NCBI GenBank assembly: GCA_035048495.1
Contig: CM068543.1
Location: forward strand, 22,309,751 to 22,373,750
From: Euptelea pleiosperma
Lineage: Eukaryota > Streptophyta > Magnoliopsida > Ranunculales > Eupteleaceae
Direction of reading: 5' to 3'
DNA: 64,000 nt
The notes beneath the pieces were generated by a model, which saw only the letters and a list, made by a program, of their open reading frames with translations, made no database searches and was not told the DNA's origin. Positions 21,701-31,994 of this stretch are shown here, piece after piece. Numbering within the stretch: the first letter of the stretch is position 1; each line of letters opens with the position of its first letter. The translations under genes were made by a program, and so were the position numbers.

Positions 21701-24700
21701 TGGAATCAATGGATATGCGACTATTTACAACTCCCAAACAACATTAGCATAATACTAGAAGATTTAAATCACCGGTCAATTAAAGGAAGACTTCATGCAG
21801 TGGAACTGATACCTACGTGCAAACCATCTGTTCGCATGTATGTTATCAACCCTGTTGCCTCATCATCTGATAGTTTAACTCCCTCATACAACTTCTGAGA
21901 CAGCTGCATTTACATAAGAATATAGATACCATGAAAAGAGGCAATGAGAAGTTCCAGAATAAAGTTCAAATCAAAGTTATAACAGGAAAAGTTTGGCCTT
22001 AAACCACATATAAAGTTATACAGATACGCTCATGCAGGAATTGCATTAAAACCAAGCAGAAGAAAGATCAAACAAGGAACGGAACTAATAAAAGAAAAAA
22101 GGTGAAACTAACTGGTCCAATTAGTTCTTCTCAATACATAAGAATGCTGATCTGAATCTTAGAGTGTAGGCACAAAACAATCGATCAGTTGAATTCCACA
22201 AACTTGAGAGAGTAACAAATGTCAAAATAAAACCATTCGGTGGAGGAAGTCTTCTTTATATCTTCTTTAATTGAAAAACCAATAATGAATTCTCTAATTG
22301 TGAATACTGGGATAATATCCATCATAATACCGCCATAACCATTGCTATGACTCATGTCATAACGACACCAAAACATGTGTCTTTGTCAGTAAAAGACCTG
22401 GAGTCAGATATGTAGCACAAACTCATCAAAGACAGGGAAACTGCACGACGACTTTCCTAAAGCTCAACCCAAACCCTTCTTCTACTGTTCAAGATATGTC
22501 GTGTGAGTTTTGTTGTCGGGACCTACTTGTAATATCTTATATTCTGCAGGGATGTCTTTGTAATATTTAAACTTCACTTAATATATATATATATATATTA
22601 GGTAGAATCGTGTAGGCTATTCTAAGCTCTGCATGATTTCTCCTCTTCCCCCATTCTTCTTCTCTTCTCTTCTCTTCCATCTCTCTAACCCTAATCTCTT
22701 ATTCTGGTTACGATCCAAGATTACAACATGGTATCAGAGCATGGTTATGTAACTATGACTCAATCCTAGAGGTCTGAAGAACCCTAGGAATTGTGGAATC
22801 CGTTGCGAAGGACTTGCCAAAGAAGGAGATCATCTCCCATGGATAGCCGCATGCTTCAGAAGAGTCTGAAACCCTAGTCGCCCACTCCAAAAGGTTGGAG
22901 AAGTGCTCCCAAGCCTAGCCACCACTCCAGAAGCCTGGAGAAGAGCTACTAGGTATAGCTGCCCACTCCAGAAGGCTGGAGAAAAGCCACCAGGCCTAGC
23001 CGCCCACTCCAGAAGGCTGGAGAAGAGCCACCCGGCCTAGCTGCCCCTTCCAGAAGGTCGGAGAAGACCCTCTCAGAGGAGCCCATAACCTCTCCCAGGT
23101 GTAGCCTCACCTATCTAGGAACCTTTTTAGATCTCCGGAACTGTTCACAAGTTTCCCGTGGGTAGGTTTTTCTCCAATAGAAAATCGTTAAAGGAGTTGT
23201 TCAAAAAAAGGTCTGAATCCGGCGAGCAACACAAGCAGGAGGCTTTAAAAATAAAAAGAGGGTGTTTTGCACCTCTCTAGCAGTAGTTCGGGTGACTTCT
23301 TATCAGTCCAAGTTGCTCTATTCCTAAGAAAGGTCTTCTCTACTATCATGAGTACATCTGATGAGTCATCTTCTGCCAAGTCAGAAATTATTGTTGCCCC
23401 ACCTAGTCTAGGAAGTCATGGTGATCACGGCCCGGGCCTACAGATCACTATGGTGAAACTCGACGGGACCAACTACCTTGCATGGTCTCAATCTGCCAAG
23501 ATGTACATCACCGGACAAGGCAAAGCTGGCTATATCACTAGACGCTTCACTACATCTAATTCCTCCGAGGCCACGTTTGAAAAGTGGGAAGCTGAAAACT
23601 CGATGGTCATGTCAAGGCTGCTTCACTCCATGCATCCATCGATCAGCACAGGCTTCCTCTTTCTCCCGTCTACAAATGATATATGGGACGCTGCATCTCA
23701 GACCTACTCCCAGGCTGGGAATTTTGCTCGAATGTATGAGCTTCAGCAAGAAGTAGCACATCTGAAGCAAGGAGATCTTCCTTTGGGATCTTACTACGCT
23801 GCGTTACGCAGCAAGTGGGAAGAGGTAGATCATTACCACTCGATGGTCATGTCAAGGCTGCTTCACTCCATGCATCCATCGATCAGCACAGGCTTCCTCT
23901 TTCTCCCGACTACAAATGATATATGGGACGCTGCATCTCAGACCTACTCCCAGGCTGGGAATTTTGCTCGAATGTATGAGCTTCAGCAAGAAGTAGCACA
24001 TCTGAAGCAAGGAGATCTTCCTTTGGGATCTTACTACGCTGCGTTACGCGGCAAGTGGGAAGAGGTAGATCATTACCAGACCTACACCCCTGTATGTACC
24101 ACGGATGCAACAAAGTTCCGGAAGATGATTGTGCGCACTCACATATTCGAGTTCTTTGGTGGCTTGAACCAGAGCTATGAGCAGGTTCGAGCTAACATCT
24201 TGGGCAAAGATCCACCGTCGTCGACCCTCGCACAGGTCTATTCCTACATCCAGAGTGAGGACAACAAGAGGAGAGCCATGAACTCTAAGACAGATGTTGA
24301 TGTTCCCTTATCTGAGAAGTCTGCCTTGGCCACTCAGAAATGGAACAAACCCGCATCCAAGAAGGATGGAGATCTTGATGATCCCGGTAGACTCAGATGT
24401 GATCACTATGGCAAGGGCCGCCACACTCGGGAGACCTGCTAGAGTCTTCATGGTTGTCCCGCACAGTTCTCTGGTGGGAAGCAAGGCTCTTCCAAAAAGC
24501 CCTCTGGTAGCAAACAGGGAACCTCAGCCGCTCATGCCACCAGTCAGGATTCCTCTGATGTGACCCCTTCCTCTAGGCAATCCAGCACCATCTCTAGCAT
24601 GGACCTCGACAGGCTTCGACAACTCCTCACTCATCTAGATGGTCCTTCCCCACCTACATCATCTTTTGCTCAGACAGGTACATCCTATTCAGCCCACCAT

Positions 24701-27700
24701 GTGTCTACGGCACCCGTTGGTCCATCCTGGATCATTGATTCGGGTGCCTCTAATCATATGAATGGTATGCCATCTCTTTTCTCCATCTATCGTATCTACT
24801 CGGGTAAGGACAAGGTACGCGTGGCAGATGGCACATTCTCCTCTATCTCAGGGAACAGCACTATCTCTGCCACACTTACCTTGTCTTTATCCTATGTGCT
24901 TCATGTTCCTAAATTCACCACTAACATGCTTTCTGTTAGCCATCTTATTAAGAGCCTAAATTGCAGTGTTACCTTCTTTCCAACTCACTATGCTTTTCAA
25001 GACTTAGAGACGAGATGAATGATTGCAAGTGGTCGTGAGGATGGTGGATTGTACCTGCTCGATAGCCAGCCGACTTCATATGATGTTGCACATCAGTCCA
25101 GTGCCAGTGTCAATGGTTCTAGCGTCAATAAAGACCTGTTAATGTGATGGCATAACAGGCTAAGTCATTTACCACTTTTCGTCAAGAAGAGTCGATTACC
25201 TCGATTTGCGTTTGTTCCACTTTTTGAGTTCAACTGTGAAACTTGTGTACTTGCAAAACAATGTCAGGTGTCTTTTTCCATCCAGTAATAATAAAATTAT
25301 GTTTCCTTTACAGCTTATGCACTCTGATGTTTAGGGACCCAATCCCACCACTTCTATCTTTGGCTTCCGCTACTTTGTAATTTTTGTGGATGACTACAGT
25401 CGCTACACTTAGATCTACCTTATGAGATCAAAAAATGAGGTGCATACTATCTTTCAAACCTTCCATAAAATGGTGCGCAATCAATCGGGCACCACATCAA
25501 AAGTCTTGCGCACTAACAATGGGGGGGAACACAGGTACAGTGGCCTTGCCTCCTACCTTGAGGAGCATGACATCCTTCATTAGACTTCATGTGCGAATAC
25601 ACCTCAACAGAATGGGACCGTTGAGCGAAAGCATCGCCATGTCTTGGAGGTTGCTCAAACACTTCTTCTTGGTACTAGAGTTGGGCTAACGCTGTGTTGA
25701 CGGCATCTTACTTGATCAATCGGATGCCATCACGTGTCTTGGGGTCGAAGTCTTCCCTTTCACTCTTGTTTCCTTCATGTCTTGTGTTCTCCATCCCGCC
25801 TAAGGTCTTTGGTTGTATTTGCTATGTTCACTCCCATCACAGGAATGACAAGTTAGATCCGAAAGCCGTTCGATGTGTTTTTCTTGGCTATCGTCTATTC
25901 AGAAGGGATATCAGTGTTTCCATCCCTTAACCCATCGTCAATTTGTTTCTCTAGATGTCACCTTCTTCGAGAGTATTCCCTTCTTCTCTGTTGATCAAAC
26001 TTCTCTTCAGGGGGAGCTTGGGAGTCTTGACGAGAGTCCGATATCTCCGTAGGGGGAGATTCCTCAACCAGTACCCCTTGATTTGCCTCCTGGTGAGTCT
26101 CATGTACCCATGTCCTCATTTCCTACTGACACTATGCCACAGGACCCATAGCTGAAGACATATGTCAGACGACGTCCAAAAGAGAAACAGTCCACCATCC
26201 ATGCTCACTGCCAAGAAATCCAACTCGATCCAGGTAATCGTGTCCTCAGTGACCCCCATGTGATATTTATGTTGCTCCTTCAGCTATCCTTCCCATAAGT
26301 ATTGATGTACCTATTGCTCATCGGAAGGGTGTTCGGAATTGTGTTACCAAGCACCCTATCTCTCACTTTGTTTCCTACCAGCATCTCTCCCCATCCTCCA
26401 GAGCATTTGCTACTTCCCTATCCAATGTTGCTCTGCCATCCAGTGTCTCAGAGGCTCTCAGCCAACCACAGTAGAAAGCAGCTATGCTAGAAGAGATAAC
26501 GGCTCAGGTAAAGAAGGGCACTTGGGATCTGGTTCCATTGCCTAGAGGAAAGAAACATGTGGGGTGCAAATGGGTATATACAGTGAAATATAAACAGATG
26601 GAAGCATCGACAGGTACAAGGCTCGTCTCGTTGCAAAAGGGTACATGCAAACATATAGGATTGACTACAAGGAGACGTTTGCTCCTATGGCCAAGATGAA
26701 CTCAGTTCGAGTTCTGTTATCTCTTGCGGCAAATTTGTCTTAGGCCCTCCACCAGTTGGATGTCAAGAATGCCTTCCTCCATAGTGATGTAGAGGTAGAA
26801 GTCTACATGACAGGTCCTCCAGGGTTCAGTCCGACTGGGGTAAAGAACTTGTGTGCAGACTGAAGAAAGCTTTATATGGGCTTAAACATTCACCCAGGGC
26901 TTAGTTCAAGAGGTTCAGTTCAGCAATCAAGAAGATTGGCTACTCGCAGAGTCAGGCGGACCACACTCTCTTCATTAAGAGAAGTCAATGCCGTCTTACT
27001 TCTCTTATTGTGTATGTGGATGGTATCGTGGTCATGGAAGATTATCCAGATGAGGTTTGCAGACTAAAGAAATACCTCGGAGGAGTTCGAAATCAAGGAT
27101 TTGGGAACCTTGAGAACTTTCTGGGCATTGAAGTTGCTGGGTCAAAGCAAGGTGTGTTCATCTCATAGAGAAAGTATATTCTGGATCTCCTTCGCGAGTC
27201 AGGAAACTTGGGAGATAAACCAGCCGATACGCCCATTGAGCAGCAACACCGGCTGAATCCTGTTGATGGGGATCCCATTGCTAATACAGGCCAGTTCCAG
27301 AAACTTGTTGGGCACCTCATCTATCTCTCACTGACACGACCAGATATTACATACACAATCAGTTCATGCATGCTCCTCGCTCTCCACATCTTGAGGCAGC
27401 ACACCGAGTGTTACGCTATTCCAAGGGTTCTCCAGGAAAATGACTCATGTTTAGTGAGAATGGACACCTGCGAGTTGAAGCTTACACAGATGTTGACTAG
27501 GCAGGTTCAGTCTCAGACATGCATTCCATATCGGGGTACTGCACTTATGTGGGAGGTAATCTGGTGTCTTGGTGCAACAAGAAGCAACCAATTGTCTCCC
27601 CGCTCCAACGCTAAAGCAGAGTATCGTTCTATGGCTCATGGTGTGTATGAGCTTTTATGGTTGAAGATTATGCTCGGTGAACTCGGATATCATGTCAAAG

Positions 27701-30700
27701 GGTCTATGCAACTGTATTGTGAGTTTGTGACAATAAAGCAGCCATCAGTATTGCTCGCAATCCAATCCAACATAACAGGACAAATCACATTGAGGTAGAC
27801 CGTCACTTCATCAAAGAGAAGCTCGGCCAAGGACTTATTTGCACACCGTATGTCCATACTGCTGATCACGTTGCTGATGTATTAACTAAAGGTGTCACTA
27901 AAGGGATCTTCGAGCACCTGTTATCCAAGCTGGGAATGATAGATATCTTCGCACCAGCTTGAGGGGGGAGTGTTGTCAGGGACCTACTTGTAATATCTTG
28001 TATTCTGCAGGAAAGTCTTTGTAATATGTAAACTTCACTTAATATTATATATTAGGTGGAATCGTGTAGGCTATTCTAAGCTCTACACAATTTTTCCTCT
28101 CCCCCCATTCTTCTTCTCTTCTCCTCTCTTCCATCTCTCTAACCCTAATCCCTTATTCTGGTTACAATCCAAGATTACAAGAAGTTTGTGTGCATAGTGT
28201 CCATATCCATTGACAGCATATCTATTTACCCAGAAGGACCCAACCATGCATATCTATTACTACCATTTAACACAGCAACTATTTCAATTCAAAATACAAT
28301 ATACAAGTCCCAACTCTAATCTAAGAACTATCCACTACCACCTTTGATTCTTCGTGCCAAAACTGCTTGACATTAAACGGAACAATAGCAATGTGCATGC
28401 AACATAAATGCACCAGTTTCAGGTCTCTCTATAAACCAATACTATTTAGTATATAAGATACACTAGCTACAAAAGGAACCATTCTAATGTGTATGATAAA
28501 TGTATGACAAGAGCTTGTCTAGTGCTGACGTCATTATCCATGAGCTGGTAAGAACAACCAAAAATCCATCCGCAAATAGATAACTTGAAATGATGAAATG
28601 ACAAAGTAATATGCAAAACAAAGAAATCAGAACCCTGAGAACATCTCTAACCTTCATTGTATATGAGGCAGTAAAATGTAACTTATTTGCTGCATCCTGC
28701 TGAAGGGTTGATGTTATATACGGTGTGGGAGGATTTTTACGTGCTTTGCTTCTTTTAGAGCCCACCACTACAATACTGGATGAAGTAATCTTCTGTTCAA
28801 TGCTCTTTGCCTCTGCATGAGAACTGATTGAGAGCTGCTCTAACTTTTTGGAATTAAAATGGGTCAAGTGCGAAAGGAGAGGAAAGGCTTTGTCTAAGGA
28901 GCCTAGTTCCTTTTTGTTAAACTCAACTTCGACCGTCCAATACTCCTGTGGTTTACATTCATCAATTTCCATTTCTCTATCACAAATGAGAGCCAAAGCT
29001 GCAGATTGGACTCGTCCAGCAGACTGGCAACCAGGTAATTTCCTCCATAAAAGCGGTGAAATACTGAATCCAATCAAATAATCAAGAGCACGCCGTGCAA
29101 GATAAGCATGAACCAAGTTCGTGTTAATGTCTCTTGGAGACTGCAGAGCACTTTTGATGGATGACTCAGTTATTTCATGAAAGACAACCCTTGTTACAGT
29201 AATGTTTTCATGTAAGGCATCCTGCTGTTGCAACATCTCATTAATGTGCCAAGCAATAGCCTCTCCCTCGCGATCAGGATCAGATGCAAGGATAAGATTT
29301 TTCGCTCTGAGAAGTGGAATAAACCAAAATAAAATGAGAACCATCAGAAACACATTTGAAACCCAAAATCCCCGAAAAAAAATTAAAAAGAAAAAGAAAG
29401 AAAGATAATGAGAGCTACTACGAGTAAGAGTGTACTTCAAACGTCAGTACGGATCCAGGGCAGACCAACAGTACAAAGAACGAAACATCCCTGATTAGAG
29501 GGGGAAAAAACAAAGCAGTATGATAAACATTGTTATCGATCCATTAGTTGTGAAGGAGGAGAAGGTGAACCATACCCATTTAGTGCAACTTTAATACTCT
29601 TAAGATGAGTCCAGGCAGCAGATGGAACCTCCCATACCATACTGAAGTCATCATCAGGCCGCACAGATCCTGATCTGCCAGCCAAGTCTCTCACATGACC
29701 ATAACTAGGCAGGACTTCAAATATATCCCCAAGGTATCCCTGAATAACCTTTGCTTTCGTGAGAGATTCCACCACCACAACAGATTTCCCAGTGGGAGGA
29801 TATAATGGCCTCAATGTACTTCCTGGAAGCTTTTTGTTTCCCTCAACAAGCACTACACTGTTGCTTTGCTTTGTGGGGGCCTTATCTGATTTCATAAGAA
29901 CTGTAACCTTTTTCTGAGGTTTCCTCTTTCTAGTAGAGTTCTCAGTTATCTTCTTGGACTGGGGATGCGTTAAAGCAGGATTATCAATCGTTGGCGAGGA
30001 TGTCTCCCCCACTGGAAGAATCTATAAAAAATGCAACATTAGTTAAAATTGTGATATCAGATGAGGCACTAAACCTTAGTCTTCAACAAATAATCTCCTA
30101 CTTACTTCTGAAGCCTGAGAGGATGGAACAGCTTTGATGACATTAGATTTCTTTGCTCGAGAAGCCTTTTTAGAACCTTTAACCTTGGCTGCACCAGAAG
30201 GGGCAGTGGTGTCAGAAAGTTGTTCTTCATGTTTGTTATTTCCCAACGGCTGCTTCTTTTTCCCTTGAGCTTTGGTATCTGGGTTACTGCTGGATGATCC
30301 TGACTTCACATCCTTCTTCAAATCTCCACCCACCTGCTCTATGGGCTTCGACACATCCACGGATTTAGCGACTGATTTTCTCTTGTTAGAAGCGCTCTTC
30401 TTGACAGACTGGCCAGAAACTGAGCCCTGCAGCCCTCCTTCAAAACTGCTACTACGAACAGCCAACGACTTTGCCTGCTTCCGAAATCTATGAAACCCCT
30501 TGAAGGAAGAACTACTACCTGCACTCTTTCCACCTCTAACAGCCACATTATCATTTATATTGATCAATTTTTTTGGAACCTGGGAATTTTGTATAGCCTT
30601 AGCGGAAAAAAACCTCCTACCAAAACATTCATAAGAAGATGAATTCGATCTAACACTATTTTCTAAACATTTAGAAGTAAAAGCACACCCGTGCCTGTAG

Positions 30701-31715
30701 CCATCGGCAATGCTTCTGAATAGCCGAGAATCTCGTTCAACCTTGAATCTGAGATCTCTTAATTGATCTGTAGTGATCCTGCAAGTCTCCCTTGCTTTTC
30801 TAAATTTAAGTTGAGAACATTTTCCATTTTTACTACAAACACCAAATAGTGGATATGGTAAGCAAGTGCCTGGATAATTCTGTAGCGCCCTGCATTGTGA
30901 CTGTCACGCCAATCCCAGCAATAATAAAATAACTGTTAGATATATATGTAACCACATAAAAAAGAAAAAAAAATATGTAATACTGTTTTAAACAGGTTTC
31001 ACAATACTATGACATGTGAGGTTAAGATGCAAAGATCACAAAATTCTCGTCAAATGGTTTTGTCCCGGCATACACAGTAGAAATTAAACTACCAAACAAA
31101 AACAATTATATCTAAAGAGGCACCAACCCAGAAAATCAAATCCAATTCAACATTGATAAAATCCATCAATTCCAAAAATCAGTTAAATCAATGCCATTGT
31201 GGATTTTAATTAAACAGAAATGTTTCACAGCTACAAATGAAAGAAAGTCATAAGCCATTCCCATAATTCGTATCGCCATTTGAATGTATCGCAAGCGCAA
31301 TGAACGGTAGTGATTCTCAACTCTTTTTTGGAGAGTAAGCTGGGAGATCCAATTAGAATATCGAGGAGGAATACACAGAAAAATTGAAGAGTTATTTAAA
31401 TCCTCTATGTGAAGCTAAATTCAAAAGGCTTCAAAATTAATTATGTAAATCCTCTGGTCAAATGGTTTTGTCTTTTATTTCTTACTCTCTATTTGAAGCT
31501 AAGTTTGAAAAACTTCAGCACTAATTGCTGAAAAAACAATAACAATGCTACTAATAATAACAGAAAAAGCAGAAAACTTAGAAACAACACGAAATAACAG
31601 AAGAAAAAAGGAGAAAACTTGGAGAACTCGTTACCATGGTGGGAAACAGGGAAGAGGTCGAGAAGTTTCCGTATAAGGAACCAGAGGCAAACAACCTATG
31701 CAGTTGAAGAGCCAT
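6788..31715 (-). CDS. topA: DNA topoisomerase I, type IA (bacterial type, organelle-targeted), 5' part of gene
   Basis: The enzyme relaxes negatively supercoiled DNA by cutting one strand through a 5'-phosphotyrosine. Minus-strand exons join in phase: 31635-31715, 30106-30900, 29576-30021, 28652-29306, 21817-21903, 6788-6834 (703 full codons so far). All introns are GT-AG. Residues 1-27 ([22 protein letters not shown]...) lack acidic residues, consistent with a plastid or mitochondrial transit peptide. Residues of about 30-370 are a Lys/Ser-rich linker. The Toprim domain starts near 372 (SVVVVES, Glu377) and carries DPDREGE (Asp450, Asp452, Glu456). The central domain has [13 protein letters not shown] and [13 protein letters not shown]. 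Exon 5 holds [10 protein letters not shown] with the catalytic tyrosine (Tyr681). The remaining 3' exons are outside the window. The open, spliceable frame suggests a functional gene despite two transposon-filled introns. Family assignment is firm; organelle targeting is inferred. Confidence 0.9.
6835..7788. other. Intron 5 of topoisomerase gene, transposon-free part
   Basis: AT-rich intron sequence next to exon 6. The 3' splice region on the minus strand reads ttctaatact (possible branch point), a pyrimidine-rich stretch and tgtaag at 6840-6835. A roughly 50-bp imperfect direct repeat (aaggagtggtaattgacc, then tttatccaaa) occurs at about 7125-7157 and 7413-7442. No gene seen. Confidence 0.6.
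7789..8253 (-). repeat. 3' LTR of the minus-strand element
   Basis: Runs on the minus strand from TGATGCGGGAG (8253) to CCTGTGTCA (7789), 465 bp with TG...CA ends. The last 145 bp match the other LTR (shared ggctcgttctgcgatttct, then ggcctcacaccaaac). It contains an AG-rich tract at about 7850-7900 and a likely polyadenylation-type AT-rich stretch. Confidence 0.7.
8254..9387 (-). other. Internal region of the LTR element with unrecognised ORF pieces
   Basis: Minus-strand open pieces include 8811-9092 ([26 protein letters not shown]...), 8669-8866 ([19 protein letters not shown]...[14 protein letters not shown]) and 8314-8676 ([19 protein letters not shown] followed by a Lys/Glu-rich run). 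The pieces are in different frames and probably derive from one longer coding sequence broken by frameshifts. I recognise no retroviral domain. They could be a captured host gene fragment or a rapidly evolving gag; I cannot decide from sequence alone. Confidence 0.4.
9388..9530 (-). repeat. 5' LTR remnant of the minus-strand element
   Basis: Matches the terminal part of the LTR at 7789-8253: ggctcgttctgcgatttctgg, gggagggata, agagagggaggga, cttggcctcacaccaaac. Similarity stops at about 9530. The expected other end (gctcccgcatca on the plus strand) is absent, so the LTR is truncated. Confidence 0.65.
9683..10255 (+). pseudogene. LINE ORF1, C-terminal 190 codons
   Basis: Open for 190 codons from an internal Met. 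[25 protein letters not shown] matches in pattern the C-terminal K.G..LG.S..GHE.E segment of the other LINE ORF1 in this window. The rest is low-complexity. No DUF4283 domain is present because of 5' truncation. The stop codon overlaps the ORF2 start as ATGA (10252-10255), an arrangement compatible with termination-reinitiation of ORF2. Confidence 0.6.
10252..10590 (+). pseudogene. LINE ORF2, endonuclease N-terminus
   Basis: Begins [20 protein letters not shown], the canonical start of the apurinic-type endonuclease of plant L1 ORF2 (the Asn of WNV/R is catalytic). It breaks frame near 10345 and continues in another frame ([26 protein letters not shown]...). It ends at the copia insertion; the codons ...SGVYG join directly to PT after 16836 once the insertion and its duplication are ignored. 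Confidence 0.75.
10591..10962 (+). repeat. 5' LTR of copia element 1
   Basis: 372 bp, TG...CA ends (tgttggattc ... aacaacaaca). Contains a possible TATA box (tataaatatta, about 10804) and a CT-rich stretch downstream of it. It differs from the 3' LTR by a 17-bp duplication of the caatctccccat motif. Confidence 0.95.
10963..10980 (+). other. Primer binding site of copia element 1
   Basis: tggtatcaaagcatgg directly abuts the 5' LTR. It is complementary to the 3' end of plant initiator tRNA-Met, the usual primer for copia elements, with one mismatch to the canonical tggtatcagagc. Confidence 0.85.
11210..11800 (+). repeat. Leader repeats of copia element 1
   Basis: Three to four imperfect tandem units of about 165 bp between the primer site and gag. 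Each contains variants of ggatctccggttcgaaaaatcgg, ccccggctcag, gggttttt, then ctaccctagccgcacctccc and gatctacagag. Non-coding. The repeated blocks could affect packaging or translation of the genomic RNA, but that is speculation. Confidence 0.75.
11858..16475 (+). pseudogene. copia gag-pol polyprotein, inactivated
   Basis: Gag starts at 11858 ([11 protein letters not shown]) and carries a UBN2-type domain ([15 protein letters not shown]) with a stop at 12242. Protease has [13 protein letters not shown]. Integrase has the [16 protein letters not shown] zinc-binding region. Its catalytic positions are altered: the first Asp of HSDVWGP is Thr (HSTVWGP), DNGGEY is kept, and the Glu of NG.AERKNRH is Lys (NGKAKRKN). 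RT is open over 14909-15700 with intact YVDD. RNase H is split by the MITE and retains [19 protein letters not shown]. Stops at 13680, 14148 and 14861 and a frameshift near 13375 break the frame. Dead integrase plus stops mean it could not mobilise itself. Confidence 0.9.
15711..15989. mobile_element. hAT-type MITE inside copia RNase H
   Basis: 279 bp, flanked by the perfect 8-bp duplication ggtggaag (15703-15710 and 15990-15997). Terminal inverted repeats are CATGGTTTAAAATTTCG and CAAGGTTTAAAATTTCG (read from the right), with the CA...TG ends usual for hAT. The interior is made of short gtttcgtaatgtttcg-like repeats and has no coding potential. Removing it restores the reading frame of the polyprotein (HGHLRVEA then YIDADWAG). 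Confidence 0.9.
16477..16831 (+). repeat. 3' LTR of copia element 1
   Basis: 355 bp, identical in layout to the 5' LTR with about 8 substitutions and without the 17-bp duplication. Preceded by the polypurine tract and followed by the gtacg target duplication. Confidence 0.95.
16837..17250 (+). pseudogene. LINE ORF2, endonuclease C-terminal half
   Basis: Continues the endonuclease interrupted at 10590. It shows [10 protein letters not shown] (metal-binding and catalytic GDFN motif), [24 protein letters not shown] and ISDHSSI (the SDH motif) in two frames separated by a frameshift near 17000. These are the expected L1 endonuclease signatures in the right order. Stops near 17190 and 17240 end it. 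Confidence 0.8.
17263..18490 (+). pseudogene. LINE ORF2, reverse transcriptase region
   Basis: Linker helices ([17 protein letters not shown]) precede RT motifs [97 protein letters not shown] and SSRGLKQGG. These match blocks 0 to 4 of plant L1 RT. In-frame stops occur at 17524, 17749 and 18211 and the frame shifts after LKQG, so no enzyme is made. Confidence 0.85.
18520..20100 (+). pseudogene. LINE ORF2, RT end and zf-RVT C-terminus
   Basis: The RT active-site block reads [12 protein letters not shown] (18529-18564); the canonical form is F[AV]DD, so the second Asp is Asn. It is followed by the thumb region ([46 protein letters not shown]) and the C-terminal region with [37 protein letters not shown] and a zinc-knuckle-type CAMCKHRG...[15 protein letters not shown]. 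Many frameshifts and stops. The 3' UTR follows to the A-tail at 20248. Confidence 0.8.
20249..21816. other. Intron 5 of topoisomerase gene, part next to exon 5
   Basis: Starts right after the LINE poly(A). A second short LINE 3' end, cttaatgaaatatccac then acttatc(A)n, lies at about 20795-20862 and looks like a severely 5'-truncated insertion. The rest (20863-21816) shows no protein I recognise on either strand. The intron donor (gtaggt on the minus strand) is at 21816-21811. Confidence 0.6.
22511..22728 (+). repeat. 5' LTR of copia element 2
   Basis: 218 bp, tgttgtcggg ... attacaaca. It contains an (AT)n run at 22580-22599 that is shorter in the 3' LTR, and a CT-rich stretch near the end. 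Confidence 0.95.
22870..23090 (+). repeat. Leader tandem repeats of copia element 2
   Basis: About five units of roughly 42 bp with the core ccactccagaaggctggag followed by aagagccacc and ggcctagc. Located between the primer site and gag, in the same relative place as the leader repeats of copia element 1, but unrelated in sequence. Confidence 0.8.
23348..27960 (+). pseudogene. copia gag-pol polyprotein, heavily decayed, with gag duplication
   Basis: Gag starts at 23348 ([13 protein letters not shown]) and stays open to a stop at 24440, with an 80-residue internal tandem duplication. The zinc knuckle reads [14 protein letters not shown], so its second Cys is lost. Protease has [13 protein letters not shown]. 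Integrase keeps HSDV at the first Asp (then a stop) and [10 protein letters not shown] (Glu present), but DNGGE is NNGGE. RT has YVDG in place of YVDD. RNase H ends with [30 protein letters not shown]. Stops and frameshifts are numerous after 25000. The element is inactive. Confidence 0.9.
23599..24078 (+). repeat. 240-bp in-frame tandem duplication in gag
   Basis: Two head-to-tail copies (23599-23838 and 23839-24078) that differ at only about two positions. Each encodes [15 protein letters not shown] to [10 protein letters not shown], 80 residues of the UBN2 gag domain. The length is a multiple of three, so the reading frame is kept. Confidence 0.95.
27971..28182 (+). repeat. 3' LTR of copia element 2
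   Basis: 212 bp, matching the 5' LTR. The terminal base pair reads GA instead of CA, presumably a later substitution, and the agttt duplication follows at 28183-28187. Confidence 0.9.
28188..28651. other. Intron 4 of topoisomerase gene, remaining part
   Basis: Non-coding AT-rich sequence between copia element 2 and the exon 4 donor (gttaga on the minus strand, 28651-28646). No other feature seen. Confidence 0.7.
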
Positions 31716-31994
31716 TAAAGGTTTCTGCAAATCGATTCAAAGGCAGAAGCCATTAAAGTACAGTGGTTTATCTGGGACTTTCTACACAACATTTGGAGGA
31801 CATGTTTGCTGTGAGAGAGAGAGAGAGAGAGAGAGCGCGTCTCGTAGAGATAAACTACACTGTTACACCAAGGGAACCGCCAAAAATCTCGTATTAGGGC
31901 ATTCGGCATTTTGAGTACTTTGCTCCCTCACTGGGAGATCAAACATATAGCTCAGAGATCGCCACGTACTCTCTTCGTGGCTCAGAGAGCCAAA
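31716..31994 (-). promoter_or_regulatory. Probable 5' UTR and promoter of the topoisomerase gene
   Basis: Directly upstream of the start codon at 31715. It includes a CT run on the sense (minus) strand, from the GA repeat at 31811-31836; such runs are common in plant 5' leaders. I see no clear TATA box. A MITE begins at about 31995, so the proximal promoter available before the insertion is under 300 bp. Confidence 0.4.

Larger units (their letters stand above)
22511..28182 (+). mobile_element. Ty1/copia LTR retrotransposon in topoisomerase intron 4
   Basis: A 5672-bp element with 5' LTR 22511-22728, primer site tggtatcagagc at 22729-22740, gag-pol remains, purine tract gaggggggag ending at 27970, and 3' LTR 27971-28182. 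The 5-bp duplication agttt flanks it (22506-22510 and 28183-28187). The LTRs differ by roughly 14 substitutions plus small indels, so it is older than copia element 1, and its coding region is more decayed. It is antisense to the host gene, which it does not disrupt because it sits inside a GT-AG intron. Confidence 0.95.

Noticed and set aside
21185..21810. Further topoisomerase exons between the LINE and exon 5
   Set aside because: No minus-strand segment there continues the protein; the correct continuation ([16 protein letters not shown]) is at 6834-6788.
28484..28651. Extension of the topoisomerase reading frame beyond 28652
   Set aside because: The frame runs past the GTTAGA donor into intron; joining to 21903 gives the conserved [16 protein letters not shown] sequence instead.
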